Part shown: piece by piece, positions 26,601 to 40,500 of the stretch
Layout of the letters: each line of letters starts with the position of its first letter
Position numbering within the stretch: the first letter of the stretch is position 1
Assembly: GCA_000149265.1 (NCBI GenBank)
Contig: CH003444.1
Location: 385,700 to 449,699, forward strand
Source: Ciona savignyi
Lineage: Eukaryota > Chordata > Ascidiacea > Phlebobranchia > Cionidae
DNA: 64,000 nucleotides
Direction of reading: 5' to 3'
Position numbers and translations under genes: made by a program
The notes under the pieces: generated by a model
Databases searched by the model: none
What the model was told of the DNA's origin: nothing
What the model saw: only the letters and a program-made list of their open reading frames with translations

Positions 26601-29600
26601 CTTACCGCGATTCTCAACACACCACCAGCTTTGGTTTTGCAAATGTTGCAAGGTTCTGGAATAAAAAAAGTGTCACGAAAACTGCAGATACGCCAGTCAC
26701 TAAACATCATATTCATGTCATTCACCAAACAAACCACTTAACAGATATCGCCATGATTCAATGAATTGAGTTTTGTGGTTGGAAATATATATTGCAGAAT
26801 GAGTATAGTTGGATAATTATTGGAAAAAATATATATATATATATATATAAATCAACAGTGTTAGCCTACTTTTTTTACTCATTAGTCAATTGTACATTTA
26901 TTACCTAGTAGTCAATTTTTATGCATATAAAAATATGTATGTTTTTGTAGACTTTTAGTTTTACATTTCTTGTACCCGTTTGTCACCAGGACCTTAGTAC
27001 AACCATTACAATACTGAAGCAACAACTAGTGCTCCAATAAGATAATCAACACACCACAAACTCTGCAGCGATTCTCCTCCGAGTACCAAGTACATTTCTC
27101 CTCTCGGAACATCACAGAGATGCAGGTCTGGGTCATCTCATCGAGAATGTAGCCCTGTGAATAGAAGATAAGTTACTGTTTACTTCATTAAGTTACTTAA
27201 AGAAGTCCCACATAATTTGGTTCTTAAAAACCTTAAAGATGTAAATGTAGAACTTAAACTACTAGATGTTTTTTTATAGATATTAAGTGTTGTTTCATGG
27301 AGAATGAAGAAAAAAACATTATAGCAATATATTTTAGTAAAATTGTATTTATTTATTTGCAGTCATTTGTCTGTTTAAGTTTGTCATAATCATTTTAATG
27401 GTCATAATTGATAATATGCGTTTGGACAACAAGTTTAGAATACCACCTACTTCTGGACATTTGGGGAAGCACCCTTCCACACACCAGTGGGTGTCCTCGG
27501 GTGATTGGCAATCGCAGCAAGTGTCTGTGATGCACGTATCGCATGCCCGGTAATGCCATCTGCATTCTTCCTCATCTTTGTTGTAGATCTCGCACATAAG
27601 AGCTGAAAACATACTAGATTATTGCGAGGAGGATCAAATAAAACATTCATGTTTATACCCGTGAATAAAAAACAATAAAGGTGTTATCACATGAGCAAGT
27701 CTCAGATTACTCACGCCCACCATCAGTTTTCGGGGCTATTGCAGTGTGTTGTATGTGATTTACACATTATTTTAGTTTTTAACAACCCATCAATCCACAT
27801 GATTCAGGTGATTTCCCTAAGTGCCTTACCCAAAGACACAACCAGTTAGCTAAAGTTTTAATCCAACTTCATTTCAGCTGAAAGCTGATACACTAACCCA
27901 CCAAGCTATTCAGTTGGACATATTAATAACAAATTTGTTAACTTACGGCATCGTTTCATATTTCTCCACTCCACCACAACTCCCTTCTGAGCACACTGAT
28001 GTGCATAGTTGGCAATGGAGGTGCAAGTGCATTGGCAATCGCCACCCATGTCGCAACCACAGGTGTCCAATACACATGCCTCATAGAATTTAGTGGGTGG
28101 AATCTAAAAACAGTGGTTGGAGAATATCAAACCTACTATAGATGTAGCCTGGTTAGATTGGTGAGTAACAATGGTCTGTAGAGTAACATTTGCCAGTTAA
28201 CTGTGTAGACTCTTTTGGAAAAAAATGTTGCGTTTTATACTCGATTCCCCAACCATGTGGAATTCAAGTATAAGAATGAAAGTTTTGGAGCAGTTTCTTC
28301 ACAGGAACATACAGGACATTAACCACTGGTATTTGTCATTTTACGGTTAGATAACCAAAGGTATTAGGCTGTGTTAAAAAATTGGGATACTACAATAATT
28401 TGTTTGTATATTTGGGTTACTATTTGGGTTACTTTAAAAAATCAATCTAATGATTAAAAAATTGTCAATAATACCAGTAACAAATAAATAATTAAAAAAA
28501 AATTCCAAAAAATGAAATTTAACAAACCTTGTTATGACAAGCTCCAAACAATTCAGAATCCAGGATGACTTCACATTTCTTCTCGGCCCATTCCCGTCTT
28601 TCAGGTCTCAACTTACAGGTATCGTTTACTTGAGCATCTATGGTAACATCCTTGCAGCTGTATTGTGTGTTTGGTACCTGTGAACGTTAATAATAGTTTA
28701 AGTGGAACACATCTACCTAAAGGCATGCATCATTAGTTCTGCATTAATGCTTGCTACCAAAATTATGTTTAACATAAATTGACTTGTACAGTACTGTAAA
28801 ACGTGATAAAGTGCACATTTTTATCTTAAAACAGGGTAAGTGTGCAGTGTGCAAACTCCAAATTCCAATTGAATCGTACACCATTTTAACTCTATTGCAG
28901 GTTCTGAATTATGTGCCTGGTTACTTCTGAAGTCTAATTAGAAATCTAACTCCAGTTTTGCATAAATCACAATACAGGAAAAAAATCTTGATACTATGGG
29001 AAAGGAACTAAATACTGCACCGATTTGGGTTGTGTATGCACTACCAGTTTTGTGATTGAGATATATAAAACACGAAACATGACCAACCTTCCAGCTGTTG
29101 CCAAACTCGACGGAATCTCCCATGGCACCACTGCTGCTGATCATATCATTTCCATCAACACCATCAAAGTTACCGCATAAACCACAAACAATGCCCTGTG
29201 CAAATAATTTGAAAGTGAAAAGAAGGCAAAATGACAGTTATCATAGTAGGTAATGGAAAAATATTTAAAACAATTGAAGAAACACTTAACCTGTTAATCG
29301 ACGTGGAAGTCACAGTTAACAATGAAATCCATAAATGGTTAACCGAATGTGTTCGTTTTTCACGCATACAACAGCATGATAACAATACACGTTATGGGGT
29401 GTTTGTTCTTTTTTATAGACCGCGCGGTTGACTTTCAGTGGGCCTACTATTAGTGATGGGACGAGTAAAGGTAGAGGCCCAGAGTTTGTATCGAGTTGCT
29501 AATGATTGCTAACCGTATCTTTTCGCGTTGCTAACTGAAACTTGTCGTGTTGCTAACCGTTGCTCTTCACAGTGTTTATTGCTTTGATCGGCGGTTTGAC

Positions 29601-32600
29601 CTAGGGTCACGTTGACCTAGTTTTAATACAGGACCACTGACGCACTCCCAAGCGCGTTTTTTCCCAGGATCTTGCTATTATTAAGTACTAGCAAGAGAGA
29701 ACACTTGGCTAAAAATCAGTTTTATAAGTATTTGCACAGATCTAGTTAGATTAAAATAGTTCGAACCATCGGTAGGAATAATCAAAATCGCGTTAAATGC
29801 ACATGATCTTGGATTTGCGGTTTGTTTACTTGTGAATTTGTTTCAACGCAGGACGAACGAACCGTTTAGTTTAAACTTTAAAGTCTCTGAAGTTTAGTTG
29901 AAAATTTCATTCTTTTTGTCCACCATCAAAATGCATCCAAAAACACGATGATTTTTGGCTGTTTTTAAAATAACGATGACGTCATAAAAATTACGAAAAT
30001 TACGGAATTACGTAACTGAGCTGGCGTAATTCCGTAATACAACTTTGATCAATTACGCCCAGCTCTAAATTATGGCCACAATTACCAGAGCTAATGTAGT
30101 GTATTCATGTTTAGTAATTATTGTAAAAAGACCAATTTTTTTTTAAAAGACTTGGATCTTTGAAATGCTGGTAAAGCACTTAGATAATTATCAGCATGGT
30201 TCCACTGCTGTGCACTTCTTGAAAATAAAAAGGAAGTAAAAATTCTTTAACGTTACCTTGAATTCTGGAGTGAGACGAATGTACACCCGAGTGCCATTAT
30301 CCCATAGCACAGTGATGCCAATGCAAGTGGAAATTTCAGTGAAGAGACCCTTCTGCTTGATGGTGAAGATTTCAGCGGTTCTGTGGTCAGTGAATCCAGT
30401 GATGGCTCTGCGGAAACGAGTGTTTCCAATCGATCGGGTCAGTGGTTCCATGCCTTGGGTCAGTTCAATTTGCTTGTTCTGTGGATTAAGGAGTAGTTGT
30501 TCATCCAAAGACAAATCCTAGTTCTAAACAGCTAAGTCCAATTATTTGGTGTTAGATTAGAAATGTAGTGAGGCAAGATAAAATTAGATTTGGAATATAC
30601 AAGACATTTGTTACATCTTGTCTATATATAGTATGGAAGACAGTTGTTACATTTTGTCTATATATAGTAAGACAGCATCTAATATTTCAGAGTTTACTGT
30701 AAGTGATTTTATCATCACAGATTAGATTTCAGTAGTGTGGAGATCAATGTGTTTCATCACCGAGTAATAATACCGACAAACAAAAATAAAATATAAGGTT
30801 GGTGGATGCGGCCATTAGACCTTGACGCGACCATGCTAAAATGGCGATCTATAACAGAAAGATATATATTGATGTGCATGTGGTTAGTGATACCTTAATA
30901 GTGATAACCAAGGTCTTCGAGCAAGTGATACCAGAGGTTCCACAGATTACATTCTTGGTTGTGATGCTGAAGAGTCCTCCACCAGGGTTGTTAGGGCAGA
31001 AATCCTTAAATTGAAGGTTATTATTATTATTTGGTTGATGTTAATAAAAATAATAATAATACTCTGTATTAATATGCATGAGCTAGAAATGTGTCATGAT
31101 TCACAGAAAAGTAGTGAGTTCACACTTGGGTTAGCGTTAAGCGTTTAAATATAGGGTATAGATCTCAAAATAGACTATTAGAATAAGGCATTTACAGATA
31201 ATGAAAGCATAACAACATTGGATATGCCTAAAAAGGCACTAAATTATATTCATGATATATAAATATTTTTAACAAAAAGCTTACAGTAGCAAGCACATAT
31301 TCGCAGTCTCCATGGAAATCATAGAAAAGTCCATCGAAAGTCTGGTAGTGGGAACCACCAGAGGAGGAGCAAGTTCGTGGACACGCATCGTCGGTGCAAA
31401 TAAAGACACCAGCTTCACAAGTGCTGTGAATGGAATTGGATTATCCCTATTAAATGACTCAATGGATAAGTACGGTGTTCGTATACCAGATTGTTACTTG
31501 TTTGGTCTCCAAGCTAACAAGTAAACTACAATGTTGTGATTGTGAACAAGGCACTTAGTGCTGGTGGCCTAAATTCAGTTGATTGAAACATATTGTTAAA
31601 ATTGCTATGTCATTTATTGCTTGAATTGGTCGTAGAGGTTTGAAGGTCAATCCTTCCCATTTGCACAACTTACAGCAATAGCAATTAATACAAACACAAG
31701 TATAGTTGTCACTGTGGGAGTAATCAAACTATGACTCCAATTTTTAATGAAAGTATTGTGTTTGGAGGGTAAAACGTTTGATATTCTTGTCATAACATTG
31801 GAATTTTTTAATTTTAAAGGTCTCATTTAAAAACACTGGGTGAAAGTAATCACGCCGAAAAAAAAAACATTCAATCAAAAACATCTGGATACTTCAAACT
31901 TTTTACAACTCAAATTCAAAACTAAAATTTAAAGATAAAAAAATCAAAAACTCTTAGACTGTACCTACCATACATTACAGTCATCCATGTAAGTTTCACC
32001 AGGTTGGTAGTATTTCTCCCCACTGCCCATGCAGCCACATTCTTCAATCGGCACACACTGCATAGTTGGCGTGCAGTACTTACCAGGAGGGCAAGCACAG
32101 CCTAAAGGAAGGATGTTTTGTAGATAAGAAATAACAAAACATTTTTTAACCCAGGGTAGGAAACGTTGGCAAAATAGCTCAGATAGTCAGAATAGAACCT
32201 GGCTGGAGTCTGAATGATGTATTGTGCTTGTGTTAGATATATTCTATGATGCAAAACTGTATTTACTGTAAGTTAGTAATACAGTAACATTGGTTTCAGA
32301 GCAGGGTGAGATTTACGGAAAAGTAATTTAAAAGGCGCATTGAATTTACTCTTGGGTGTGATAATCTGGTATTAGCATTCTTAAGCGCAAGATACACTGT
32401 ATGTTGAGAACTCTAACATAATGATTTATCTGATATGACTTTTTGTACCACATACAGCAAGAGCTACAGAAATTCTGTTTTAACACAAACATTTCAGTTC
32501 TTAAATTTGCAGGTTCAAAGCACTTCATTGCAAAATAACAGGTTGAGTGCGGCAATTTATGAAACAAACAAAAACTCTGTACCTGAAATGCACTCTTCCA

Positions 32601-34472
32601 CCATGAAGGGCATGAAAGGTTGTGCGCAGTAGTTCATCTCTGCAGCTGCTGCGAAACCAGGCTCCACTTCTGCGCAGTCGTACCACACCATTTGACCAGG
32701 GCATTCCTTTTCCACATCTAGATTTTAACAGTGTATTATTGTGATGTCATAATATTTACTGTTGTAAACTTACCATATTTCTCGCATTCCATCGCACCAG
32801 CTGTGCATGAGCTGCAATACAAGTAAGGTTTGTTTTTTATAACAATTCATATGGGAGATAATATCATGGTGATATGCGAAAACAGATTTTCCAGATACAG
32901 TATAACAGGTGATTTTGATTCCTGAACAGTGTATAAATGAATTATAATTTATTAAAATCCTCTTTTAAGGAAAAAATGCTGATTGACTTTATGGATTATG
33001 CTTAATTAACTTTTACAATAATTAATCTTGTTTTGTTTGCTAATTAATATGAACTTAATCCAAATCATGCCAAAGAGAGGTTACAATTCATACCACTGAA
33101 GTCCATCTGTTTCGAACTTGGTTACAGTTCCAGATTTATACCAGGCATCTCTGTAGTAGCAACTACATTCTTCCTTTGACACACAGCTCCCTATAAATAT
33201 AGTTAAAAGGTCAAAATCATCAAATCATCATAATCCATATGCGTGGGTAATCCATATGCAAGGCAGTTAATAAAACATTACCTAGTGAAACAGGTTCTGC
33301 AAACACACTGTAATAATATATCTCAGGAAACAATCTGTAATATTAAAGCCAACCAACTGTTGGCATGAGGTAATTTTAAACAACTAGCCTAGGTAAAAAA
33401 ATTAATAAAGCAAAAAACAGATATCCACTGTCCGTTTAGGCCTACATTCTTAGGCTGCATCTACCAATGCAAAAGCACCGATAAAAAAATTCAGCACCAA
33501 AAGCATGATAGTATAAGGAAATATGTCACAAGGATTGTACTAGTTTCTATTAGTAAAAACGCAGTAACAATCATTACCATCAGCATTTTCATAGGTTCCA
33601 CTGGGACAGAAACAGCCCGGATAGCACTCGGTTGCACAGAAGGTTCCAATGGTCTGGCATGATGTGGAACATTCACTCCCGCAACTCTCAACTCGGTCCT
33701 CGGGACAAACAATCGCTGTGGGATTTATTTAATGGTAAAAATAAATTTGTTGCATTTTTTTTCTGTATTGGAAAACAGCTATTTACTATCGTAAGTGCAA
33801 TTTATATTGCAAAATGAAAAAAAGACAGTTTAAAATGTAGTAAAAACAAGTTGTATAAAATACTTTGTGAGAGAATTTGCTTTTTGTTAATTGTTCAAAT
33901 AATAATATTGCAACTTGAGTTTAACATGGGAATTGTATATACTTAAGGTAATGTATAGCCACAAAGAAATTTCTTTATACTTTTGATTTTTTGTCACAAC
34001 TACGAAAAATAAACTTACGGCAGAATTCGCTAAGGTGCTGGGGCAGATAAGTGTTCTTAAATCCAGCATTTGTGCACACAGTTAGAACGGATGTGACGTA
34101 AGTGCAAATCAGTTGATCCCTCATTTCGTAGTGGCAGTTGCAAGCGTCCTCCACACACATGGACTGGAGGTGAGAAAGGTCCACGACGGTGCCGCACGGA
34201 TGGTTCGCTTCATCCAAGAGGTGCCCACAGATGTGCTCAATGTTCTCATCTGGAGTTTTTATACAAAATAACAAAAATAAACGTCAAAAAAAATTGATGT
34301 ATTTAATTGGTTTATAGTAATAATCTTGGTTGACAGAAAAGCTTTTGGATGATTAAATCAAGCAATAAATATGAAAGATTTATGAAATATGTATAATTAT
34401 AAAAACACTGATGTAAAAAAATTTCGTCTTCGTGATTATCTGGTACAAATATTAAGAAAAAAATGTTTATAA

Positions 34473-34507
<35 letters not shown>

Positions 34508-37500
34508 GTATTTACACTAAAAAATCTTACCATAGCAGATTGATGGCCAATAATGTTCGGTGTTTTTGGCATTCCTGTCAAGTCTCCACGATGCCACAAA
34601 TTCTTCAACTCCCTGAATGATTTAGTTTTAGCTTACATATGTAAGATACAATACCCGATTTTATCACTGGGGCTCGTCAAGTATCAATTAGGGAACAAGA
34701 GTAATCCACCACTGAAGTATGGTTACAATTTAACACAAGCAACGTTTGGAGAAACCATAAAATTATGACCACATTCTTTAAATATTTTAAAGTGACCAAA
34801 ATCTTTAAATCTCGTACACCAATAAACTACTTAAGTTATGGCCATACTAAATCCAGTTGGCTGATATATATTTTACCTAAATATTTTAAAAGTTACCTAG
34901 CAGATCTGAAATTCGAAGTCATGCTCGTAAATGATTATATAAATGATCACCATGATTAAAGCGGCTTGCAGGGCTTAGATCTTGTTTAATTTAAGCGTAC
35001 CTTATCGTCCAATACCCAAGTGGTCAGGTTTCTTAATGCACATTGCAAATAAACACGATTAAGAATAAACTCACAGCTATTTCTCTAGACGGCAGTTGGA
35101 AGTCATCCTCCTTGATTCCATTGAAGTTTCCACCCAGACCGCGCACCTTGTTGGCGAATGTGGATGGTACTTCCACCACCACAAATGTCAACCCATCAAA
35201 TCGGACCCGAACCCCAGTTGCTACTAGCAACATATTGAAACCTCGCTCACCGTATCGTTCAATCTCGACCACCCCATCTAGTGGAATATGGAATAGAAAT
35301 ATTGAAATAAAAAATGTGAGAAAATTATTATTCAAATATGAATATATAAATTATTTAAAAAGAGTTGATTGATAAAAATACAAAACTCCAAAATCTTTTG
35401 CAGCTGAAGACCACATAAGAGATTTTAAAATCTAAGGAAATATAAACTACCTACAATTATTTTGTTTGTTTAATAAAGATTTACCATGTAGCCAAATAGC
35501 TCACTAAGTTGTATCCTTTTATAAAGCACTTAGCGGACATGGCTTGAACCCATTGGATAAACAGGTTCAACTAATACAGTAGAAATGTAAATCATATACA
35601 ACATACTTCAATAGCTCTGGTAGTTTAATGGTGGGTGTGAAGTAATATGTAAATTACTTATGCAATAACACTCATGAGTTTATATATTTAATTGTAAAGT
35701 AAAAATATAAATATAGTACAGCCGTGGCCTTTAGGCATAGTATTTTTGGTTGCGCAATTCTTTAACTCCTGTTTAACTGACCTCTTGATATTTTAATAAA
35801 AAACATTTACAGTTAGCCTAGGTAAGGTGCTTTCAGTCAATTGTTACTGCGATTCTGTCAATGCTTACTCTGTGAGTAAGGAATAGCTTTAAGAACCATG
35901 CCCTGGCCTCCGTGCATGTGGTAGGATAATGAGCCATCATATCCCAGCTTGTAGTGATTCATGTTCAATCCATTCTTGACGAAAACTTCCACATCTTTTT
36001 GGTACATGAATTGGCTGGTGCTCTTTAAAAAAAGAGTTCTGTTAGATACAGTGAAAACTTTTTTTGTAAGCTATGCATGCTTTAGCCTGTTACAATGCTG
36101 TAGTATTTCTTAAACCCAAAACTTTGATTAATGTTTCAAAGTTAAATAGTTTAAATAATATATTGTTGTTTTATGAAAATATTTTAAACCATTTAGCAAG
36201 AGCAAAAAAAAACATTTCATTGTAAAAAGCACTGGATATTACATGTAATAAGACATAGAATACTCATATTAATATTACTAAACAACAAACATGCTATTCT
36301 TAGCATTCCACTTTTTAGAAGTTGTTCAGTTGGATTAACATAATTTTATGGGATCGGACAGCAGATCAGCTTATTTTTTTGCATACTGTACAACTCAATA
36401 TTTGTTAGGCACATGTATATTACAAAAAATTAAAAGGCATCTTACTTTGGTTGTAGTAACATACACTCTGAACATGTAGTTGTCATCTCCGGCCAACAGA
36501 AGCTGTGAGTTGTCCACTTGTGAGTAGTAGTTCTTGTCGAATGTTTTGTAATGAAAGTGACCGAATGACCAGGCTGTGGCTGTGCAAATGTTCGTGGAGC
36601 AAGACCATCCACCATTTTCACATGTACTGTTGGTGAAAGAATTTTATTTAGGTGATTTCCTAGAGCAGTAAATGTGTTCCCAGAAAATATTTTTTTTAAG
36701 AAAGTAGAACGTAACAGTCTGAAAAAAAGTATGATAATATACTTAAGGCAATGCTCAAATAGCCAAATATAAAAACATCGCATTAATACACGAGCTGATC
36801 ATAGTTCTACAACTAATTGTACAGCCACTCACCAAGAGTTGCAATCAACAGATCTAGTTTGTCCAGGTTGAAAAGTTTCCTCCATGAAAGTACAAGTGCA
36901 ACGTTCGGATGTCTTGCACAAACCGTCTTGGTCCATGTATTCACCTGATCATTTGAATTTAATATTCAGTTCACATTAATTTAAATCAAATTCTATGAAA
37001 TCAATTATTCTCATCAATCAAGGATTTAGTGAGCTATTTTGTCAAAAGAATCTGGTGAGCTGTTGACATCCAAAAATGATATTTTTAGGCTCACAATCTT
37101 GGTCCTGGTATGTTATCATCTTCTTAACTTAAATGCTGTACTGTAAACACTACTCATTATATTGAGAGACTTACCGGAAGGACACTGGCATCTTGATATA
37201 CACGGACTGTAGTACATGTTCATCAATCCGATTGTGCTACACCTCGGTTCACCAGCTCTGCCACACTCCGTCCATTCAGTTCCTCCATAGCAGTTGCGTG
37301 CTGTAAGGATTGACATGTTAGGGGTGCCATTTTATAGGTTGGATTTCCTGTGCAATTACCCCACAAAATTGTAATAAAAAACAATGAACCTAATAAGACT
37401 TATATTATTACTAAAACATTGATAAATAAATATTATTATAGTATATTTTGACATACTTATCAAAGAAAATTTAAGAGTGGAACATTTGGCTAATTTATAA

Positions 37501-40500
37501 AGACTATATTTATTTACAATTTTACAAATCTCAATATATTTTAACAAGGAACACAACAGTGTATTTATGTGTTCATGGTGGGATTAAACTTTTAACTTGT
37601 TTGGTTACTACCATTTTGCCAAAAAGGGGGCATAGGGCAAGACCAGCAGATTTTGTTCCAGTTAAGAGCATACCGCAGACGGAAGGCAGGTCTTGTCGGA
37701 ACTCCGGCACATCGAAGTAAGAAGCTGCACACAATCTGGAGTACTGGTTGACCACATCGCACATGCAGTGGTCATTCTCCAGGTAATTGCACGAGCACAT
37801 CTCCAACACACAGTGATGCAGGAACATTGCAGGGTTCACTATTCTGTTGCACTCGGCGAGGGGTCCATTGGTGAGGAATTTGCAAGCGTCTCGCACAGAC
37901 TGAAAGGACATAAAAATTATTGCTTGGTACTGAGCCATAACCGTTACTGGTTGAAAGTTCACCGTTCTACCAGTGTATTGTTCTGGATGACACTTTGCTA
38001 AAATCGCAGTATAATAGTATAAAGCAACATCTGCAAGTATAAAGCAACATCTGCATCGTTCCTTATCCAAAATACAAAGCCCGTCGCTGGTTTTGATCGC
38101 ACTAGCTTTTAACTTATTATTTGAAACACTACTATTAAAGCTAATCGGTCATAATTACATGAGCTATTTCTTTGTAATGTAACAGCACAAATTTTGTAGA
38201 TTTAATTCAAACTTATTTTGTTAAAAATATTTTAATTGTACATAAAATTAAACGACCGTACTTGCCTGGACCCAGTATTACTCATATAATAGAAGAAAAA
38301 AAAGTTAGAAGAAAAAAGGAAAACAGTTGCAGCTTACCTTGCTTAAAGTGCACTGGGTAGAGATGGGGTAGTTTGCATGGGTTTCGATGCAACCCTCTTC
38401 CATGAAGTCGAACACTGGGGATTTAAACAATCATAAATTTATTTTCAAATGTTATAGGATGCTCGTGTTTGCTTGTCCTCTTGTGAATGGGAAAATGAAA
38501 CGTAGTAAACATAAGATAATCGTAAAGGAGTCCAAACATTTCCGTTACTACGGAACTATACAACATTGAAGTAATCATAACTTCAGCTTTTTCAGTTATT
38601 TTTTCAGAATCATCAATCATTGTAAATGGGTACTACTCACAGGACTGCTCATCAATAATGGTCTTATCATTTTTTCCACACAGCCCGGTCATTTGGTCAT
38701 CAAAGTTGTGTAGTTCGACGTACACATCAGAATGACCGTCGTATTTGACCGTAACTTGACCTTCCAACATTGACACATAGCGCAAGTTGTTGGACATGCC
38801 GATGCTTAGGTGATCCGAAAACATATCTTCGCTGTGATGTCACAATTCGGTTATTTTAATTTTACAAAGCTGCTCCAATAAAAACATAATTTTAAATCTT
38901 CCCGAGTTTAACATAAAAATACTGTGTTTACAGCTATTGTAATAAGGGTGGTACTTGTATAATTATTAATCAGACATCACTTTATCCAAATTTTGTAAAT
39001 ATAATTAAGATAATGTATCCATGGTCTTTTGTAATTTTTGACTAACATCAAGAGTAAAAACCACATGTAAACACACTAAAATATCTTAAATTGAACAGTG
39101 GTAAGGGTATTCCACTAGACTGACTAATCTATAATAATTTTGTAAAAACATTTACTTTTTGCTGAGCTCCTTCTCTGTTCCATCGTCAAGATTGGAGACA
39201 ACAACCAAATTTCCAGGCAGCATTTTGATCAGATGATTCTCATGTCTGATATGTATCTCATCAACACAGTCACCATAAGTGCAGCCTGGGTTGCGACGAA
39301 CTTTCACCTAAAGAAGGTTTTGATCAGTGGTGGCACTAGCTTTGTGCAAATGAGTGAAATTGTGTATTGTAAAGAAATTAATACTGTATTAAATATGGAT
39401 ACAACTTTCAAATTTAATGTGTAATGTAAATATTTTTTTTTATTTTCAAGTGTTGGTAGAAAAATTTGTAAAAAAAGAAAAAATTAACTTTAATTTTTTG
39501 AATGAATTTTTTGATGACGTTTATTATATTGATGACGTCACTGTTAAATTTTTGATGGTGTTTTATTTTTTGATAGTCTTTTTTTATTTTTTTGATGATG
39601 GAAATTTTATAATAAACTATTGAAAATTTATATTTTGCCCTAACATCCACATCATCTTCTTTCCTATAATTTGTAATAGTTTCTGGTAAATAGACAATAC
39701 AGCATAGCTTTTAGTTACAAAGTTGTTTAGCAAAGCTGATACTAAAACAATCCTATATAAGAGCTAATGTGGTAATAAAACATTCTCTGTCCATATATCA
39801 CCTACCGAAAGTTCAGGCAAGTAGTCATTGTCTCGTTCGAACATGGTGTACATGCATCGCCCAGTCTTTCTCACTGGGTTCCCATCAAAGTTCACCAACA
39901 ATGACTTTCCGTACCACACACACAATGGGAACGGAATTGGCCATTCTTGAGCCCACTCATCCATGGGAACAATAAAGTCTTCCGGATAACTATCTGTAGA
40001 AAGGTTTTTGATCAAAAATACATAAACTTACTTTAAGTAAGGTTTAACTCCAAGGGCAGGACATTTATTGGACTTTAATCTAAAATGTATAATTGTCAAA
40101 ATATCTCGTGTCCAATGTCGAGTTAACAGTATGCCCACTACCAGTTTCTCAAAAAATAGCAAGTCAAAAAATATTACTTACTGTAAGCACATCTTTTTTC
40201 AGTTGAACCAGACGCACAAGCAGCTACGTCGTCAATGACTCTTTCATCATCTATGACTACAAATTAATTGCTTTTAATTATAAAATCCTGTGAATGAGGC
40301 TAAGGCACTTAAATTTATTGTCTAGAAAAGTTGATTTTTAAAATGTACTGGTGGCTGCGATTTGTCAATAATTTTTGGTCACAATGGATCTATTTGTTAA
40401 ACTAAACACACACAACAACAAAAATTCTTTGCAGGTGGTGATAACATAATTCTTCGCTTCATTTAGCTTTCGAAAAATTGCAATAAGCAACACATAGACA

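Larger units (their letters stand above)
10839..27602 (-). other. Array of about a dozen VWC-like cysteine-rich modules
   Basis: About 34 exons from 27451-27602 down to 10839-11055, about 1,460 residues. Modules repeat a loose pattern: a C-x-x-C opening, often with an aromatic or W about 10-15 residues on ([30 protein letters not shown]), paired cysteines midway, and an end such as CCP-x-x-C, CGCPKYIC or CDCPVLKC. Many exon ends fall in phase 1 right after the final Cys, consistent with growth by duplication of module-sized exon sets. Exons 22506-22695 and 11055-10839 both begin with IGEKW after a near-identical acceptor. Sequence divergence is large, so VWC is assigned by pattern; some modules may be TIL-like or of no named family. 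Confidence 0.75.
27947..31423 (-). other. D3 assembly: VWD3 and C8
   Basis: Part of the giant gene: exons 31285-31423, 30894-31004, 30257-30478, 29088-29195, 28528-28677 and 27947-28103. VWD3 opens with [19 protein letters not shown] and EYVL and closes with [16 protein letters not shown], which retains the CGLC motif and a calcium-loop-like run of Asp, Gly and Asn. The C8 domain follows ([10 protein letters not shown] ... [16 protein letters not shown] ... [12 protein letters not shown]). There is no clear TIL after this C8; the chain passes straight into the VWC-like array. Confidence 0.88.

Noticed and set aside
39414-39650. Overlapping open frames on both strands (Phe/Lys-rich)
   Set aside because: Low-complexity AT-rich intron sequence; the products are mainly F, I, K and N, with no cysteine pattern like the surrounding gene.
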